From Tenrec ecaudatus (Eukaryota > Chordata > Mammalia > Afrosoricida > Tenrecidae), in assembly GCF_050624435.1 (NCBI RefSeq), contig NC_134536.1:130788758-130852757 (forward strand): 64,000 nucleotides of DNA. The letters are read 5' to 3'. This document shows positions 59,501 to 63,904 of the stretch, in pieces (position 1 is the stretch's first letter; every line of letters starts with the position of its first letter). The notes beneath the pieces are model-generated. The model was not told the origin of the DNA, made no database searches, and saw only the letters and a list, made by a program, of their open reading frames with translations. A program made the translations under genes and the position numbers.

Positions 59501-59655
59501 GGAGCTACTACCTATCTTTAGCTGTAGGTCCTGGCCTTCTCTGGTATGGTAAATTCCAAACTTCTCCTGTATTTCCAGGCTGCACTTTGCCACCAGGGTA
59601 ATAATGTCACTCAGTTGATTCTGTTTCACCGTCCAGAGCGCCAGGAGCACATTCC
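21627..59655 (-). CDS. ADCY10-like: ADCY10-like gene (soluble adenylyl cyclase paralog), 28 exons, 5' end missing
   Basis: The protein aligns with ADCY10 along its length: end of cyclase domain C1, full C2, P-loop ATPase domain, and a long helical TPR-like C-terminal half. All 28 exons have AG/GT borders and compatible phases; the total is 4,352 bases, or 1,450 codons with the stop after completing the first split codon. No internal stop was found. Walker A (GGKGYGKS) and Walker B (LIFLIDEAQ) are intact. By ADCY10 numbering, metal-binding D99 is N, bicarbonate-binding R176 is Q, K334 is R and transition-state N412 is S, while R416 remains, so cyclase activity is doubtful. Residues matching about 1-97 were not seen. 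Position beside TREML1, tail to tail, fits the human pseudogene ADCY10P1 rather than ADCY10 on chromosome 1; that synteny is from memory. Confidence 0.92.
21791..21960 (-). mobile_element. SPIN-like nonautonomous hAT element
   Basis: A 170-bp copy, inverted relative to the one at 19371. Flanks CTCTAGGG (21783-21790) and GTCTAGGG (21961-21968) are an 8-bp target duplication with one mismatch. It lies just upstream of the terminal ADCY10-like exon. Confidence 0.87.
22343..22538 (-). CDS. ADCY10-like: ADCY10-like penultimate exon
   Basis: Acceptor is cttcctttcag and donor is GTGGAAG/gtaagc. The frame is open for 65 codons. CVTCPVYHQWVTELKASVM recalls ADCY10 PVFCPRLYHLMAYVCILMG; the rest is diverged. 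Confidence 0.78.
23059..23257 (-). CDS. ADCY10-like: ADCY10-like exon, TPR-like region
   Basis: Acceptor is tttccctccag and donor is CTCCAG/gtgttg; about 66 codons. WELFEHHLRKARQLV, then FVRFLECQVLMV, follow ADCY10 WDNFYKFSNRAKNLL and ISRYMEGQVLHL. Confidence 0.9.
23560..23650 (-). mobile_element. AfroSINE tail fragment, antisense
   Basis: CCGCTGCCATGGCGTTGATT, then TTAGGGTTTCTGGGGCTATA. Confidence 0.55.
23858..23975 (-). CDS. ADCY10-like: ADCY10-like exon, TPR-like region
   Basis: Acceptor is gtgcccacag and donor is GCCATGTG/gtaatg. RPFRECLRFVQRHEH, then MLGLHSSLAMW, match ADCY10 RTFEECLEFIHQYEN and LLGLYSSVAIW. Confidence 0.92.
24201..24319 (-). CDS. ADCY10-like: ADCY10-like exon, TPR-like region
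   Basis: Acceptor is gtctctccacag and donor is GGGAAAG/gtaact. It encodes VLESQWALISQGHDVLGLAC, then FYSACLDLLLYGK, matching ADCY10 FYFVCLDILLYSG. Confidence 0.9.
24739..24835 (-). CDS. ADCY10-like: ADCY10-like exon, TPR-like region
   Basis: Acceptor is cctccccag; the weak donor GAAGAA/gtatta is fixed by phase with the next exon. ALENLVLAVLFRSAFLEKK follows the ADCY10 helix SLCRLSRCLLLNSR only loosely. Confidence 0.72.
24928..25132 (-). CDS. ADCY10-like: ADCY10-like exon, TPR-like region
   Basis: Acceptor is gctccacag and donor is AGCCTCG/gtaatg. ALAYTKLCLGHLDFAISLG aligns with ADCY10 TLVFNKLIMGHLDLAIELG. Confidence 0.92.
25900..27045 (+). mobile_element. Dead mariner-type DNA transposon
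   Basis: Pieces of mariner transposase appear in shifting frames: VTRHG-like and TGDETW-like sequence near 26415-26435, EFVPPDQTVKQAFYLEVLKR (26590-26648), and HRNNAPAHAAISVCQFLAQN (26707-26768). Several frameshifts and stops break it. The second and third catalytic acids read Asn, so it is inactive. Confidence 0.8.
27356..27515 (+). mobile_element. AfroSINE with internal deletion
   Basis: GGAACCCTGGTGGTGCTATG head; the body jumps from CTGCTCCCGTAAAGATG to the tail GAATGGACTTGATGG. Confidence 0.75.
27824..27980 (-). CDS. ADCY10-like: ADCY10-like exon, TPR-like region
   Basis: The in-frame acceptor is ctcgacaacag; a more typical aaccag site 17 bases upstream is out of phase. The donor is GCCCAG/gtgagg. 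KKKLAILQQQVHCLSLLWQL matches ADCY10 KKRLAQLYRQTVCLSLLWRI. Confidence 0.88.
28512..28702 (-). mobile_element. AfroSINE, antisense, full length
   Basis: CTCACTGCCATCGAGCCGAT to TAAGCCACCAGGGCTCCT. Confidence 0.82.
28757..28965 (+). mobile_element. RTE-clade LINE fragment
   Basis: Shares GTGCGCCTGACCCAAGTGGC and CTTCATGTGATGCCTGGAC with the copy at 52460. Tail missing. Confidence 0.65.
29501..29673 (-). CDS. ADCY10-like: ADCY10-like exon, TPR-like region
   Basis: Acceptor is cccctctccag and donor is GTGCAAA/gtgaga. VCFNMGQITLAKKLARQALR aligns with ADCY10 VCFNMGQIVLAKKMLRKALK. Confidence 0.92.
29870..30055 (-). mobile_element. AfroSINE, antisense, full length
   Basis: CCCACTGCCATCGGGCCAGT to AAGCCACTAGGGCTCCT. 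Confidence 0.8.
30056..31174. other. Intron, nothing recognised
   Basis: ADCY10-like intron sequence between the exons at 29501-29673 and 31292-31417; no coding similarity. Confidence 0.5.
31175..31215. repeat. (AC)n microsatellite
   Basis: About 20 AC units, roughly 80 bases past the donor of the exon at 31292-31417. Confidence 0.95.
31292..31417 (-). CDS. ADCY10-like: ADCY10-like exon, TPR-like region
   Basis: Acceptor is ctccccctgag and donor is TCTGAG/gtgagg; 42 codons. AFFYLRKASSLL, then CQFEEATFCRLRSE, follow ADCY10 AYMYLNEGQKLL and QTFESATFYSLKGE. Confidence 0.88.
31658..31877 (-). CDS. ADCY10-like: ADCY10-like exon, TPR-like region
   Basis: Acceptor is tctccacaaag and donor is TACATG/gtgagc. 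It encodes LVLAPLTLHCLVVGENTCAF, then YYLLEAAAASLDLADNYM, matching ADCY10 LPLAHHFLALGENDKALYYF and LEIASAYLIFCDNYM. Confidence 0.92.
32995..33058 (-). CDS. ADCY10-like: ADCY10-like small exon
   Basis: Acceptor is ctctccctgcag and donor is GCTGCAG/gtaggt; 64 bases. It bridges phase 1 to phase 2 exactly as the neighbours need. The polar Ser/Gln-rich product has no clear similarity to ADCY10, so the call rests on splice sites and phase. Confidence 0.65.
33165..33326 (-). mobile_element. AfroSINE, antisense, deleted in the tail half
   Basis: CAACAAACTCACTGGCCTGG, GTCTTTCTCCCGCTGAGC, then CAGCGCCAGGGCTCCT. It starts about 105 bases upstream of the acceptor side of the small ADCY10-like exon. Confidence 0.78.
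33405..34910 (-). mobile_element. RTE-clade LINE with reverse transcriptase relic
   Basis: The minus strand reads broken pieces of an RTE reverse transcriptase (KKLGIALPRMGIPEHFMVL, then WLKIRNGVRQDSVLSP). The FGYAKVFEYV-type active site region is degraded. An AfroSINE is nested at 33897-34093. Confidence 0.82.
33897..34093 (+). mobile_element. AfroSINE nested in an RTE LINE
   Basis: GGGAGCACTGGTGGTGCAGT head to TGACTTGATGGCAGTGAGAT; LINE sequence resumes on both sides. Confidence 0.8.
35968..36103 (-). mobile_element. AfroSINE tail half, antisense, split by SPIN
   Basis: Ends at CATCTTTCTCCCGAGGTG where the hAT element begins; the head half resumes at 36297. Confidence 0.8.
36104..36296 (-). 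mobile_element. SPIN-like hAT element nested in an AfroSINE
   Basis: A 193-bp copy ending AGGTTGAGAACCACTG. It splits an antisense AfroSINE (35968-36103 and 36297-36362). The target duplication is no longer clear. Confidence 0.83.
36297..36362 (-). mobile_element. AfroSINE head half, antisense, split by SPIN
   Basis: GCGGCTCCAAACTTCTAAC, then GTTAGCAGCCCACCTTGTC; completes the copy starting at 35968. Confidence 0.78.
36363..37315. other. Intron, mostly unassigned
   Basis: AT-rich ADCY10-like intron. The part after about 37080 may be more of the L1 element that is clear from 37316. Confidence 0.45.
37316..37868 (+). mobile_element. L1-type LINE 3' end
   Basis: Carries the block CTAGACCAGAGGATGTACAC, ATGTTTTGAGAATGATGAGG and a final CCCCCAATAAAAAGATTAG. 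Nearly the same sequence recurs at 38806 and starts again at 63905. Its end sits about 25 bases from the donor of the exon at 37895-38230. Confidence 0.75.
37895..38230 (-). CDS. ADCY10-like: ADCY10-like exon, cysteine-rich helical region
   Basis: Acceptor is tgtatttcag and donor is CCTCAAG/gtaaac; the largest exon seen. It encodes RALHLECACFLQELACRCGS, then RGDFVPFHRF, matching ADCY10 KAMHLKCARFLEEDAHRCDH and GRDFIPYHHF. An L1 3' end terminates about 25 bases from its donor. Confidence 0.93.
38306..38490 (-). mobile_element. AfroSINE, antisense, full length
   Basis: Starts about 75 bases upstream of the acceptor of the largest ADCY10-like exon; AAACTCGCTGCCGTTGAGTT to ATGACACCAGGGCTCG. Confidence 0.8.
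38806..39368 (+). mobile_element. L1-type LINE 3' end, second copy
   Basis: Same family and orientation as 37316-37868, starting at a common GTCAGTCAGGGTGCAGT and ending CCAAATAAAATGC. With the first copy it brackets one ADCY10-like exon. Confidence 0.75.
39524..39796 (-). CDS. ADCY10-like: ADCY10-like exon, helical region after ATPase
   Basis: Acceptor is tttgttgtag and donor is AAGTCAG/gtgagg; about 90 codons. It encodes QLDELSPEEQLLVKCAAVIG, matching ADCY10 QLDSMRLSHQMLVRCAAIIG, then LLQHLLPGW (ADCY10 LLFEILPCW). Confidence 0.93.
40140..40285 (+). mobile_element. AfroSINE with central deletion
   Basis: GGGGGCCCTAGCAGTATAGT head joins directly to AGAGTCAGTCTTGGGAGCCC; tail GACTCGATGGCAGTGAGCTT. 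Confidence 0.75.
40417..40489 (-). pseudogene. Possible decayed or skipped ADCY10-like exon
   Basis: A 73-base open block with acceptor gtctgcacag and donor CTCAA/gtgaac lies between two confirmed exons. Entered in the expected phase 1 it reads VPLPPLLKGMSFRDL, resembling the ADCY10 stretch around LSPPTSLKEISL. It would leave in phase 2 and break the frame of the next exon, whereas joining the flanking exons directly keeps frame. I infer an exon lost to a small indel and skipped, but chance similarity is possible. Confidence 0.4.
41213..41346 (-). CDS. ADCY10-like: ADCY10-like exon, end of ATPase domain
   Basis: Acceptor is cctctctgcag and donor is CTCTCAG/gtaagc. It encodes CFGNPLYCQALCQDLL, then PEEEEENKWENLS, aligned with ADCY10 SCGIPFYCEELLKNL and EEKTNRTWNNL. 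Confidence 0.88.
41891..42162 (-). CDS. ADCY10-like: ADCY10-like exon, Walker B of the ATPase domain
   Basis: Acceptor is ttatttccag and donor is CAGAT/gtgagt. It encodes LIFLIDEAQFMDAASWEFL, almost the ADCY10 IIFIIDEAQFVDSTSWRFM. The acidic Walker B pair DE is present. Confidence 0.93.
43344..43430 (-). CDS. ADCY10-like: ADCY10-like exon, ATPase domain
   Basis: Acceptor is tttctggtcag and donor is CAGAAG/gtgggg; 29 codons. FPLSFKVSHMDDRARQKEIG aligns with ADCY10 FPISREISRMSTLKKQKQLE. Confidence 0.85.
43655..43845 (-). mobile_element. AfroSINE, antisense
   Basis: GCCATCAAGGCAATTCCACC, GGGTTTCTGAGACTGTAACT, then TATGTCACGGGGCTCT. Confidence 0.78.
43846..44804. other. Intron, nothing recognised
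   Basis: ADCY10-like intron; no exon with usable phase found between 43430 and 45130. Confidence 0.5.
44805..44905 (+). mobile_element. AfroSINE 3' fragment
   Basis: CTGCTCCCGGAAACAGCTCT and GCCTTGACTCGGTGGTCCTG. Confidence 0.6.
45130..45319 (-). CDS. ADCY10-like: ADCY10-like exon, ATPase domain
   Basis: The acceptor inferred from frame and alignment is ccattcgccag; it is weak, and a cag 15 bases upstream would break the frame. The donor is GTAAAG/gtaatg. It encodes VVPLKLKEADSKQCFYAVQ, then EPLHCLFNDLFFVK, matching ADCY10 FYCLLNDIFHVQ at the end. Confidence 0.85.
45443..45596 (-). CDS. ADCY10-like: ADCY10-like exon, Walker A of the ATPase domain
   Basis: Acceptor is tctcttcag and donor is GACACAG/gtagag. 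It encodes AVLYEGGKGYGKSQLLAEI, with an intact GxxGxGKS phosphate-binding loop, then NFLAQKQGHR. Confidence 0.93.
46608..46775 (+). mobile_element. AfroSINE nested in an RTE LINE
   Basis: GAGCTGCTAACAGTAGGGGT head, GGGGAAAGATGAGGCTGCC core. Confidence 0.7.
47010..47197 (-). mobile_element. AfroSINE nested in an RTE LINE, antisense
   Basis: CTCACTGCCATCAAGTCTGA to CGATGCCCCCGGGGCTCC. Confidence 0.8.
47365..47513 (+). mobile_element. AfroSINE, 5' truncated
   Basis: ACTCACAGGGGCAGTGCCGC to GATGGCAGTGAGTCTGGTTT; the next copy follows at once. Confidence 0.7.
47514..47712 (+). mobile_element. AfroSINE, tandem second copy
   Basis: ATGCACTGGGCTGTTCACCA head, GAGTTCGAAACCACTAGCC B-box-like motif. 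Confidence 0.8.
48012..48067 (-). CDS. ADCY10-like: ADCY10-like exon, linker to ATPase domain
   Basis: Acceptor is ttccccccag and donor is TTATTAG/gtaagt; 56 bases. It encodes MFGKRHLARKRNENQPLLG, matching ADCY10 MFGMACLICNRKEDYPLLG. Confidence 0.9.
48501..48690 (-). CDS. ADCY10-like: ADCY10-like exon, C2 end
   Basis: Acceptor is ccctgacgtag and donor is GATGTGT/gtgagt. It encodes VIGPKVSLVARMITAYPGMV, then LPAYNFKKLPEKMMK. ADCY10 has VIGQKVNLAARM; the Asn of the Asn-Arg transition-state pair is Ser while the Arg stays. The altered codon also makes an internal AAG/GTAAGC donor look-alike. Confidence 0.93.
48786..48862 (-). CDS. ADCY10-like: ADCY10-like exon, C2 core
   Basis: Acceptor is tgatgcccag and donor is ACACAG/gtacac. 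It encodes VSISVTNGPVFCGVVGAVAR, then HEYT, which is the ADCY10 VSIGVASGIVFCGIVG-HEYT segment. Confidence 0.92.
49492..49678 (+). mobile_element. AfroSINE-type tRNA-derived SINE (reference copy)
   Basis: This copy shows the family layout used for the other SINE entries: a tRNA-like head with a B-box-like GTTCGAAACC, a central GGGAGAAAGA block, CTCACAGGGGCAGTTCT, and a tail GGTCACTATGAGT followed by a gradient of GGTTT. The tail resembles the 3' end of the RTE LINEs in this window, which suggests they supply its reverse transcriptase. Confidence 0.85.
50402..50523 (-). CDS. ADCY10-like: ADCY10-like exon, C2 core
   Basis: Acceptor is catccattccag and donor is GACCAA/gtgagg. It encodes GCMFLCIFGLPGDK, then AHALESSFSIF, matching ADCY10 GCSFLCVFGFPGEK and THALECAMDIF. 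Confidence 0.9.
50648..50846 (-). mobile_element. AfroSINE, antisense
   Basis: CCTCACTGCTTTTGAGTCC, GGCTGGTGGTTTTGAACTGC, CCACCACCGGGCGCC. Confidence 0.78.
51271..51763 (+). mobile_element. Solo LTR resembling ERVL-MaLR (MLT-type)
   Basis: Begins TGTATGGCACAGAGATG and ends GGCCTAACACAGCA, with a late GATATAAAGCTCTTT and TGAATTTGTTTCTCTACC. The layout is that of old mammalian MaLR LTRs. There is no internal retroviral coding sequence next to it. Confidence 0.55.
51902..52093 (-). CDS. ADCY10-like: ADCY10-like exon, start of C2 domain
   Basis: Acceptor is ccctttgcag and donor is GAGAAA/gtgagt; 64 codons. It encodes RTVTIVLVSLEF, then LSRIFMFEK, matching ADCY10 RPVTIVFVNLMF and INKVFMFDK. The adenine-site K334 is Arg. 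Confidence 0.92.
52460..53131 (+). mobile_element. RTE-clade LINE 3' end, best copy
   Basis: Reads GGTGCACTTGACCCACATCA, GAAAGTAAAGGGTCAGC and GATGGATTGACACAGAGGC, then the tail GGAGTCAGAACGGGCTCAAT and (AAC)n. The tail is the stretch most like the AfroSINE 3' end. Confidence 0.85.
53190..53315 (+). mobile_element. AfroSINE fragment
   Basis: GTTCAGAACCACCAGCCACT, then GGGAGAAAGATGAGGCTGTC. Confidence 0.65.
53512..53597. repeat. Compound (AC)n(TC)n microsatellite
   Basis: About 25 AC units then about 15 TC units, 27 bases inside the intron from the donor at 53623. On the gene strand it reads (GA)n then (GT)n. Confidence 0.95.
53624..53712 (-). CDS. ADCY10-like: ADCY10-like exon, linker helix
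   Basis: Acceptor is ctttttcttag. It encodes LELDPDSALEQTLRKHIMKN, matching the ADCY10 linker before C2. The donor AAGAAG/gttctt is weak, and a compound microsatellite starts 27 bases into the intron. Confidence 0.85.
53801..53891 (-). CDS. ADCY10-like: ADCY10-like exon, C1-C2 linker
   Basis: Acceptor is ttccttag and donor is GTGCTG/gtgagt. It encodes PFDFDEHFDKCLDYLPHY, aligned with ADCY10 NFNFDEFFTKCTTFMHYY. Confidence 0.88.
54176..54381 (-). CDS. ADCY10-like: ADCY10-like exon, C1 domain end
   Basis: Acceptor is cccgactag and donor is GTGAAG/gtagga. It encodes LSAGRISQVIIGDEQ, then LLVIGRDVDDVQLAQ. In ADCY10 the residue after VDDV is R176, which contacts bicarbonate; here it is Gln. Confidence 0.93.
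54824..55016 (+). mobile_element. SPIN-like nonautonomous hAT element
   Basis: A 193-bp copy in an ADCY10-like intron. Flanks GATCAAAT and CACCAAAT agree at 6 of 8 positions. It is more diverged than the copy at 19371. Confidence 0.83.
55215..56460 (-). mobile_element. RTE-clade LINE with endonuclease relic
   Basis: Begins with inverted tail GTTAGGTGCCATTGAATCAC. The minus strand encodes KGDGMIFIVKKDIAKSVMQY and TIIQIYAPITKASDEETE, matching the APE-type endonuclease of RTE elements. Confidence 0.8.
56550..57022 (+). mobile_element. Solo LTR, same family as 51271
   Basis: Shares TGATATAAAGCTCTTT, GAATTTGTTTCTTTC and a final CTGGACTAACAAC. Different insertion, same strand, opposite to the ADCY10-like gene. 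Confidence 0.55.
57573..57735 (+). mobile_element. AfroSINE, tail lost
   Basis: GCGGATAACCACAAGGTCAG head; stops after CAGTCCTGTGATTCATG. Confidence 0.75.
58440..58840 (-). mobile_element. Old L1 fragment, antisense
   Basis: TTCACTCCCACCAGCAACAC and CTCACACCCTCACCAGAGTT recall the inverse of ancient L1 3' ORF2. Confidence 0.55.
58842..59012 (+). mobile_element. AfroSINE, diverged
   Basis: GGATCCCTGGTAGCTCTGTG head; GGGAGAAAAACGAGGCTGTC core. Confidence 0.72.
59056..59455 (-). mobile_element. L1-type LINE 3' end, antisense
   Basis: Starts TTTTATTGGGGGGGGGGCTC, then ACAATCCATACATCAATTTT, the inverse of the tail seen at 37800. It ends just after the donor of the first ADCY10-like exon seen. 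Confidence 0.7.
59512..59655 (-). CDS. ADCY10-like: ADCY10-like exon, C1 domain (first one seen)
   Basis: Acceptor is cctctgcag and donor is AGATAG/gtagta. It encodes NVLLALWTV, then KCSLEIQEKFG, matching ADCY10 DALLALWRV and KCSLEIHGLF. The second metal-binding aspartate (D99) is Asn (AAT). Enters in phase 1, so an upstream exon is required. Confidence 0.9.
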
Positions 59656-60439
59656 CTGCAGAGGCATAGGAGAGGTTGACAGGACCCGGACTCACGTGGC
59701 CCAGGGCAGTGTCCCAATAATAAAGACCAAATTGATGGAGTGTATATTGCATGTAGGTGCTAGGCAACGTATTTTTACTCTACCCATAAAGCTAGGTTAA
59801 TATCTGCCTGAGATTCTCAAAACCATTCACAATATAAAAATATGGCAAGGTAGAAACTTAAAATGCTCCCAAAGCTTAAGAATGTTTTTAGTAATCTTCC
59901 CTCCACTGGTATGCTGACAGAGGGGAAAGGGTACTAGCAGAGAAATTTCTTAAATGTTTGCTGACATTTAAGGGCTGCTTTAATTAAGTCAATTTGAAAA
60001 GATGGGCCAACTCCGGGGCATTCTAGCTCTCATTGAACCTAAGAGTTCAACAGCTAGTTTCTGCTACTAATGCTCAAACAGCTCATCTGTTTCTTTAAGA
60101 GTGTTCCTACAGGTGCGTCTTTCCCTGTTGGTCAAGCTAAGCGTAAAGCCCTGTGAGTTTAATATGGGCAAGGCTTGTCCAGTGGACCCGGAGATTCTTT
60201 GAGGCAAGAGACTGTCTTTCCAGGATTCAAGGGTGCAAACAATGCAGTCAACACAGATGTCAAATCCCAACCAAGTTTCTCTCACTCAGTGTTTTAAGTG
60301 TTCAGAAAATTGAGAAATACCTGTTATATTTAGGATATCCCCTCCAAAACAGAGCACATCTGAAATCACATCAGGAAGAGAGAGGGAAATGAGTCAAAAT
60401 CAGAGCTAGCCCACAACAGAATCCTATATGGTCAAAAGA

Positions 60440-61400
60440 ATGGCCCAGTGAGTCTTGGGTTGTCTTTTCTGGACGATTTATTGACTCCCAAGCTCAGTCT
60501 CCCTTCTTTTCCAAAACTGTTTATGACCAGATCCACCTTCTCTTTCTCCCTTCAAAGCCACCCCTTCGTGGTACTCTTTTTCTCAGCGTCTCAAGGCTGG
60601 GTGGGCCCTCTCCCCCTCTCTACTGGATCATTCCCACTAGCATCCTAACACAAACAAAGAACCCACCTTTTCCTGTAGACATTGACACTATTTTTTTTGC
60701 TGTTTTCCCAGAAAAATGTTTCAAGAGCTGACTATATTATACTATGTCCCCACCCTATGCCACTTTTTTTTTTTTTGTATACCTCCTGCTCACTCTGGAA
60801 AGTTTCTCTACCACTCAGCCCACCTCACTCTGAATTCCCTTATGTCATCAAAATTACCACGTTCATCCACCCCAGGCATCTCGCCAAATTCAATGATGTT
60901 TTTTCTGACCTTGTTGTACTGGACATTTCAACCCAGCTGGCTGCTGACTCTGGGAAACACATTTCCCCCGCACTTTTAGATCACCACACTGTCCTACCTC
61001 ACTGCTTCCCAGGCTTTGGGGCAGGTTTTTTCCCTGGTTATAATCCTTACCTAGAGTTCCTCAAGCTTCCATCACAGGCTTGTTCTCTTTAGGTGCAATT
61101 TCTCTGTATGAACTCCATTGGATTTTAGTTTTAAGTATCATGCCATCACTTGGCATTTTTATCTCTATCAGATTTAGTCTCTGAACTCCAGGCTTTATCA
61201 CAGGACTGAGGTGACTTCTCGACTTCTTGAATCACTTATTGGAATCTCAAACTCAGCATATTAAAAACAGAACCCTTACTTTTCTTCCCATCTCAGTACA
61301 CAATGCCGTTATCAGCTCAGTTACAAGAACCACTTGCCTCTTACATTTCACTGAAATCCAATTCATCAGCAACTCATAGCTCTTGAACCTGCAGAATACA
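60440..61400 (-). mobile_element. Possible ancient LINE remnant
   Basis: TTGGAATCTCAAACTCAGCA and CTTCCCATCTCAGTACACAA resemble an old mammalian interspersed repeat of the L1M/HAL1 kind. Weak match by eye. No ADCY10-like exon was found here. Confidence 0.35.
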
Positions 61401-61425
61401 CTGTATTTTCCTGCATATAACTTGC

Positions 61426-61608
61426 CCGCAAGGAGCTATAATGGTGCTGTGGGATATGAGTTGGGATGGTAACTGCAAGGTTGTTAGTTTAAAGTCACCA
61501 ACCACTTTGTGAGAGAAAGACGAGGCTGTCTGCTCCCATAAGGATTTTGTCTCAGGAGTTCTACATAAGGTTGCTATGATCCTACTTGAAGGCAGTGGGT
61601 TATAAGTT
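61426..61608 (+). mobile_element. AfroSINE, diverged
   Basis: AAGGAGCTATAATGGTGCTG head; GAGAGAAAGACGAGGCTGTC core. Confidence 0.72.
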
Positions 61609-62074
61609 GGGCACACAAATAACTCAAATGGTGTGCAAAGGAAATTAATGCACATGTCATTTGCAGGCAGAAAAATATAGTACTTCAAAATAATTCTCTC
61701 CCATACATCTCCATTTCCAAGTCTAGACTATGGTTCTCAACATTGGTTGCACCTTGGATGGAATTATGAAACTTAAAAACATCCTGGTGCTGTGTTTACA
61801 CCAAGAGGTTCTGAATATTCTGAGTCCGGATTTTCAAAAGCTCCCCAGGAAGGTGGGTAATGCGCAGCCCAGGTGAATTACCACCCCAGACCAAATCTCC
61901 ACGATTCCAGGCCTGCTTAAATAGTCTCCTTTACTTTCCTCTTACTACTTACCTTCCACTGGTCCCCTATAATCCAATCTCCGTGATGCAGCCAAAGTGA
62001 ACTTTAAAAGGCGTAAAAGCAAATCATCATGCCCGGGAAGGCATGTTAAAGGATAGCTGCCATTCAAAGAGGAA

Positions 62075-62165
62075 GGAGCGCTAGCGGGGCGGTGGGTTGG
62101 GCACGGGGAGGCGAGCTATTGTTGGCAGTTCATAACTACCAGCTGTTCTGCTGATGAGGTTGTCT
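62075..62165 (+). mobile_element. AfroSINE head fragment
   Basis: GGAGCGCTAGCGGGGCGGTG, then TTGGCAGTTCATAACTACC. Confidence 0.5.
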
Positions 62166-62689
62166 ACTTGCAGAGAGATGTTGTCTTTTCTGTCTGTTTT
62201 TCATGTTTAAACTTCTATGTCCCTAAAGACTCAGAGTCCATGTCAGCTTTACTTTTCCTTTTTTAGCCATGCTGACCCATGTTTACATCCAAGGGGCAAG
62301 GAATCAGCAAGGTAGGGAAGGCTGTGGGCCTTGTTGGCTTGTGTGTTTTCAGGGGAGCATATTAATGCAGTCGCACGGGCCATCTTAATAGATGAAATCA
62401 GTAATCGCACCCTGGTAGCCCCACAAATGTGGTTCTCTATTTTGTACCCTCACTCCAGTCCTCCCTCTGAAACTTCTTATTCCTACTTTCTCCCTGTCCC
62501 ACCATCTTTGGTCTCATCATATCTTTTGGTATAAAAAGCACTTTTAAAAAATGCTTCCTTTTTAAAATGTTACCTTATAATAACGGTGTCATTAAATACC
62601 ATGTTTATTTTAATAAAATTAACTTTGCTAAGAATAATGTTTTCTGGTTTTGTCCATGCCTTGCTGTATTTAAGACAGTTGTCATTCTT

Positions 62690-63900
62690 TGTTTAAATCA
62701 TTTTATTGAGGGTTCTTACAACTCGTTACAATCCATACATCAGTTGTATCTGGCATATTCGCACATATATTCCATCACTCTTTTCTAGAGTCATTGGTTT
62801 TTTACTGATGCATAATATTCTCTGGTACGAATGTACCAAAGTTCATCTATTTCTCTGTCATTGGAGTTTTGGGTTGTTTCTATGTTTGCGCTGTTTGGAA
62901 ACTGCTGCAATAAACATAGGTGTGCGTGTCTGTTCATGTTGTGTTATTTTTTAGGTTAGACACCCAGTAGAGAGATTGCAGAATCACAAAGTAATTATAT
63001 TTGCACTTGTATAAGGAAGTGTCACCCTGATTTTCATAATGGTCCTACAATTCTACAATTTCTCCAGCAACGTATGAGCTTTCCAATCTCTGCACACACT
63101 CCCGGCATTTATTTAATTTTGCAAAAAGTGATGTGAGGTAGTTTCATTAATTTGTATTTCTCTTACTGCTAATAAACATGGACATTTCTTGATACGGTTG
63201 TTGGCTGCCTGAATGTCACCTTTGGTAAACTGTCTATTCATGTAGTGTTCCCATTTTTTCATTGGGTTATTTGTATTTTTCTTAAGATGTTGTTCTGTAT
63301 AGATTTGGGAACTTAGCCTTTCATCTGATGTCTCTTTACTAAGTATTTTTTCCCCCTACCTGGGGGTTTTCTTTTAGCGCTTTTGATGTGCATAAATGTG
63401 TTTTCAGAAGATCCCACTCCTTTATTTTGTTTGAATATTATAAATTACTTGGTAGTATGCTTATGCCTTGAATTAGGGCCCTTCAGCTTATCCATTTTTT
63501 CTGTTATGGTCTCTATAAATATGTATATTAAGGTCTCTGGTCCATCTTGACTTCATTTTTTAGCACAGTGTGAGGCATGATCCTGTTTAATTCCTTTGCA
63601 GGTGAAGACCCAGTTTTCCTGGCTCCATTGTTTGAAAAGGGAATCTCTTCCCCATTTAATGTGTTTTAGTCTTTTATAAAAAATTGGTGTCTGTAGGTAT
63701 TTGGTTGATATTTCTGGGTTCTCAATTCTAATCCATTGGCCTTCATAGATGTTGTTGTACCAGTATCAAGGTGTTTTGATTACCAGAACTATGTACTAGG
63801 TTTTAGAGTCTAGAAGTGAAAGGTCTCCTACTTTGTTTTCATTTTCTAATAGTGTCTTCTTTACCCTGGGTTTCTTTCCTTTCCATATAAAGTTGATTAG
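62690..63900 (-). mobile_element. L1 LINE, antisense, 3' UTR and ORF2 end
   Basis: TTTATTGAGGGTTCTTACAA start, CTGCAATAAACATAGGTGTG and CTTTCATCTGATGTCTC are the inverse of mammalian L1 ORF2 3' sequence. No open reverse transcriptase frame remains. Confidence 0.82.
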
Positions 63901-63904
63901 TTAA

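Larger units (their letters stand above)
59656..62689. other. Upstream intron of the ADCY10-like gene; missing C1 exons not found
   Basis: The minus strand was read for the expected FVDISGF-type C1 motif and for open exons ending in phase 1. None was seen. The stretch holds an AfroSINE, a SINE fragment and a possible old LINE. Confidence 0.5.
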
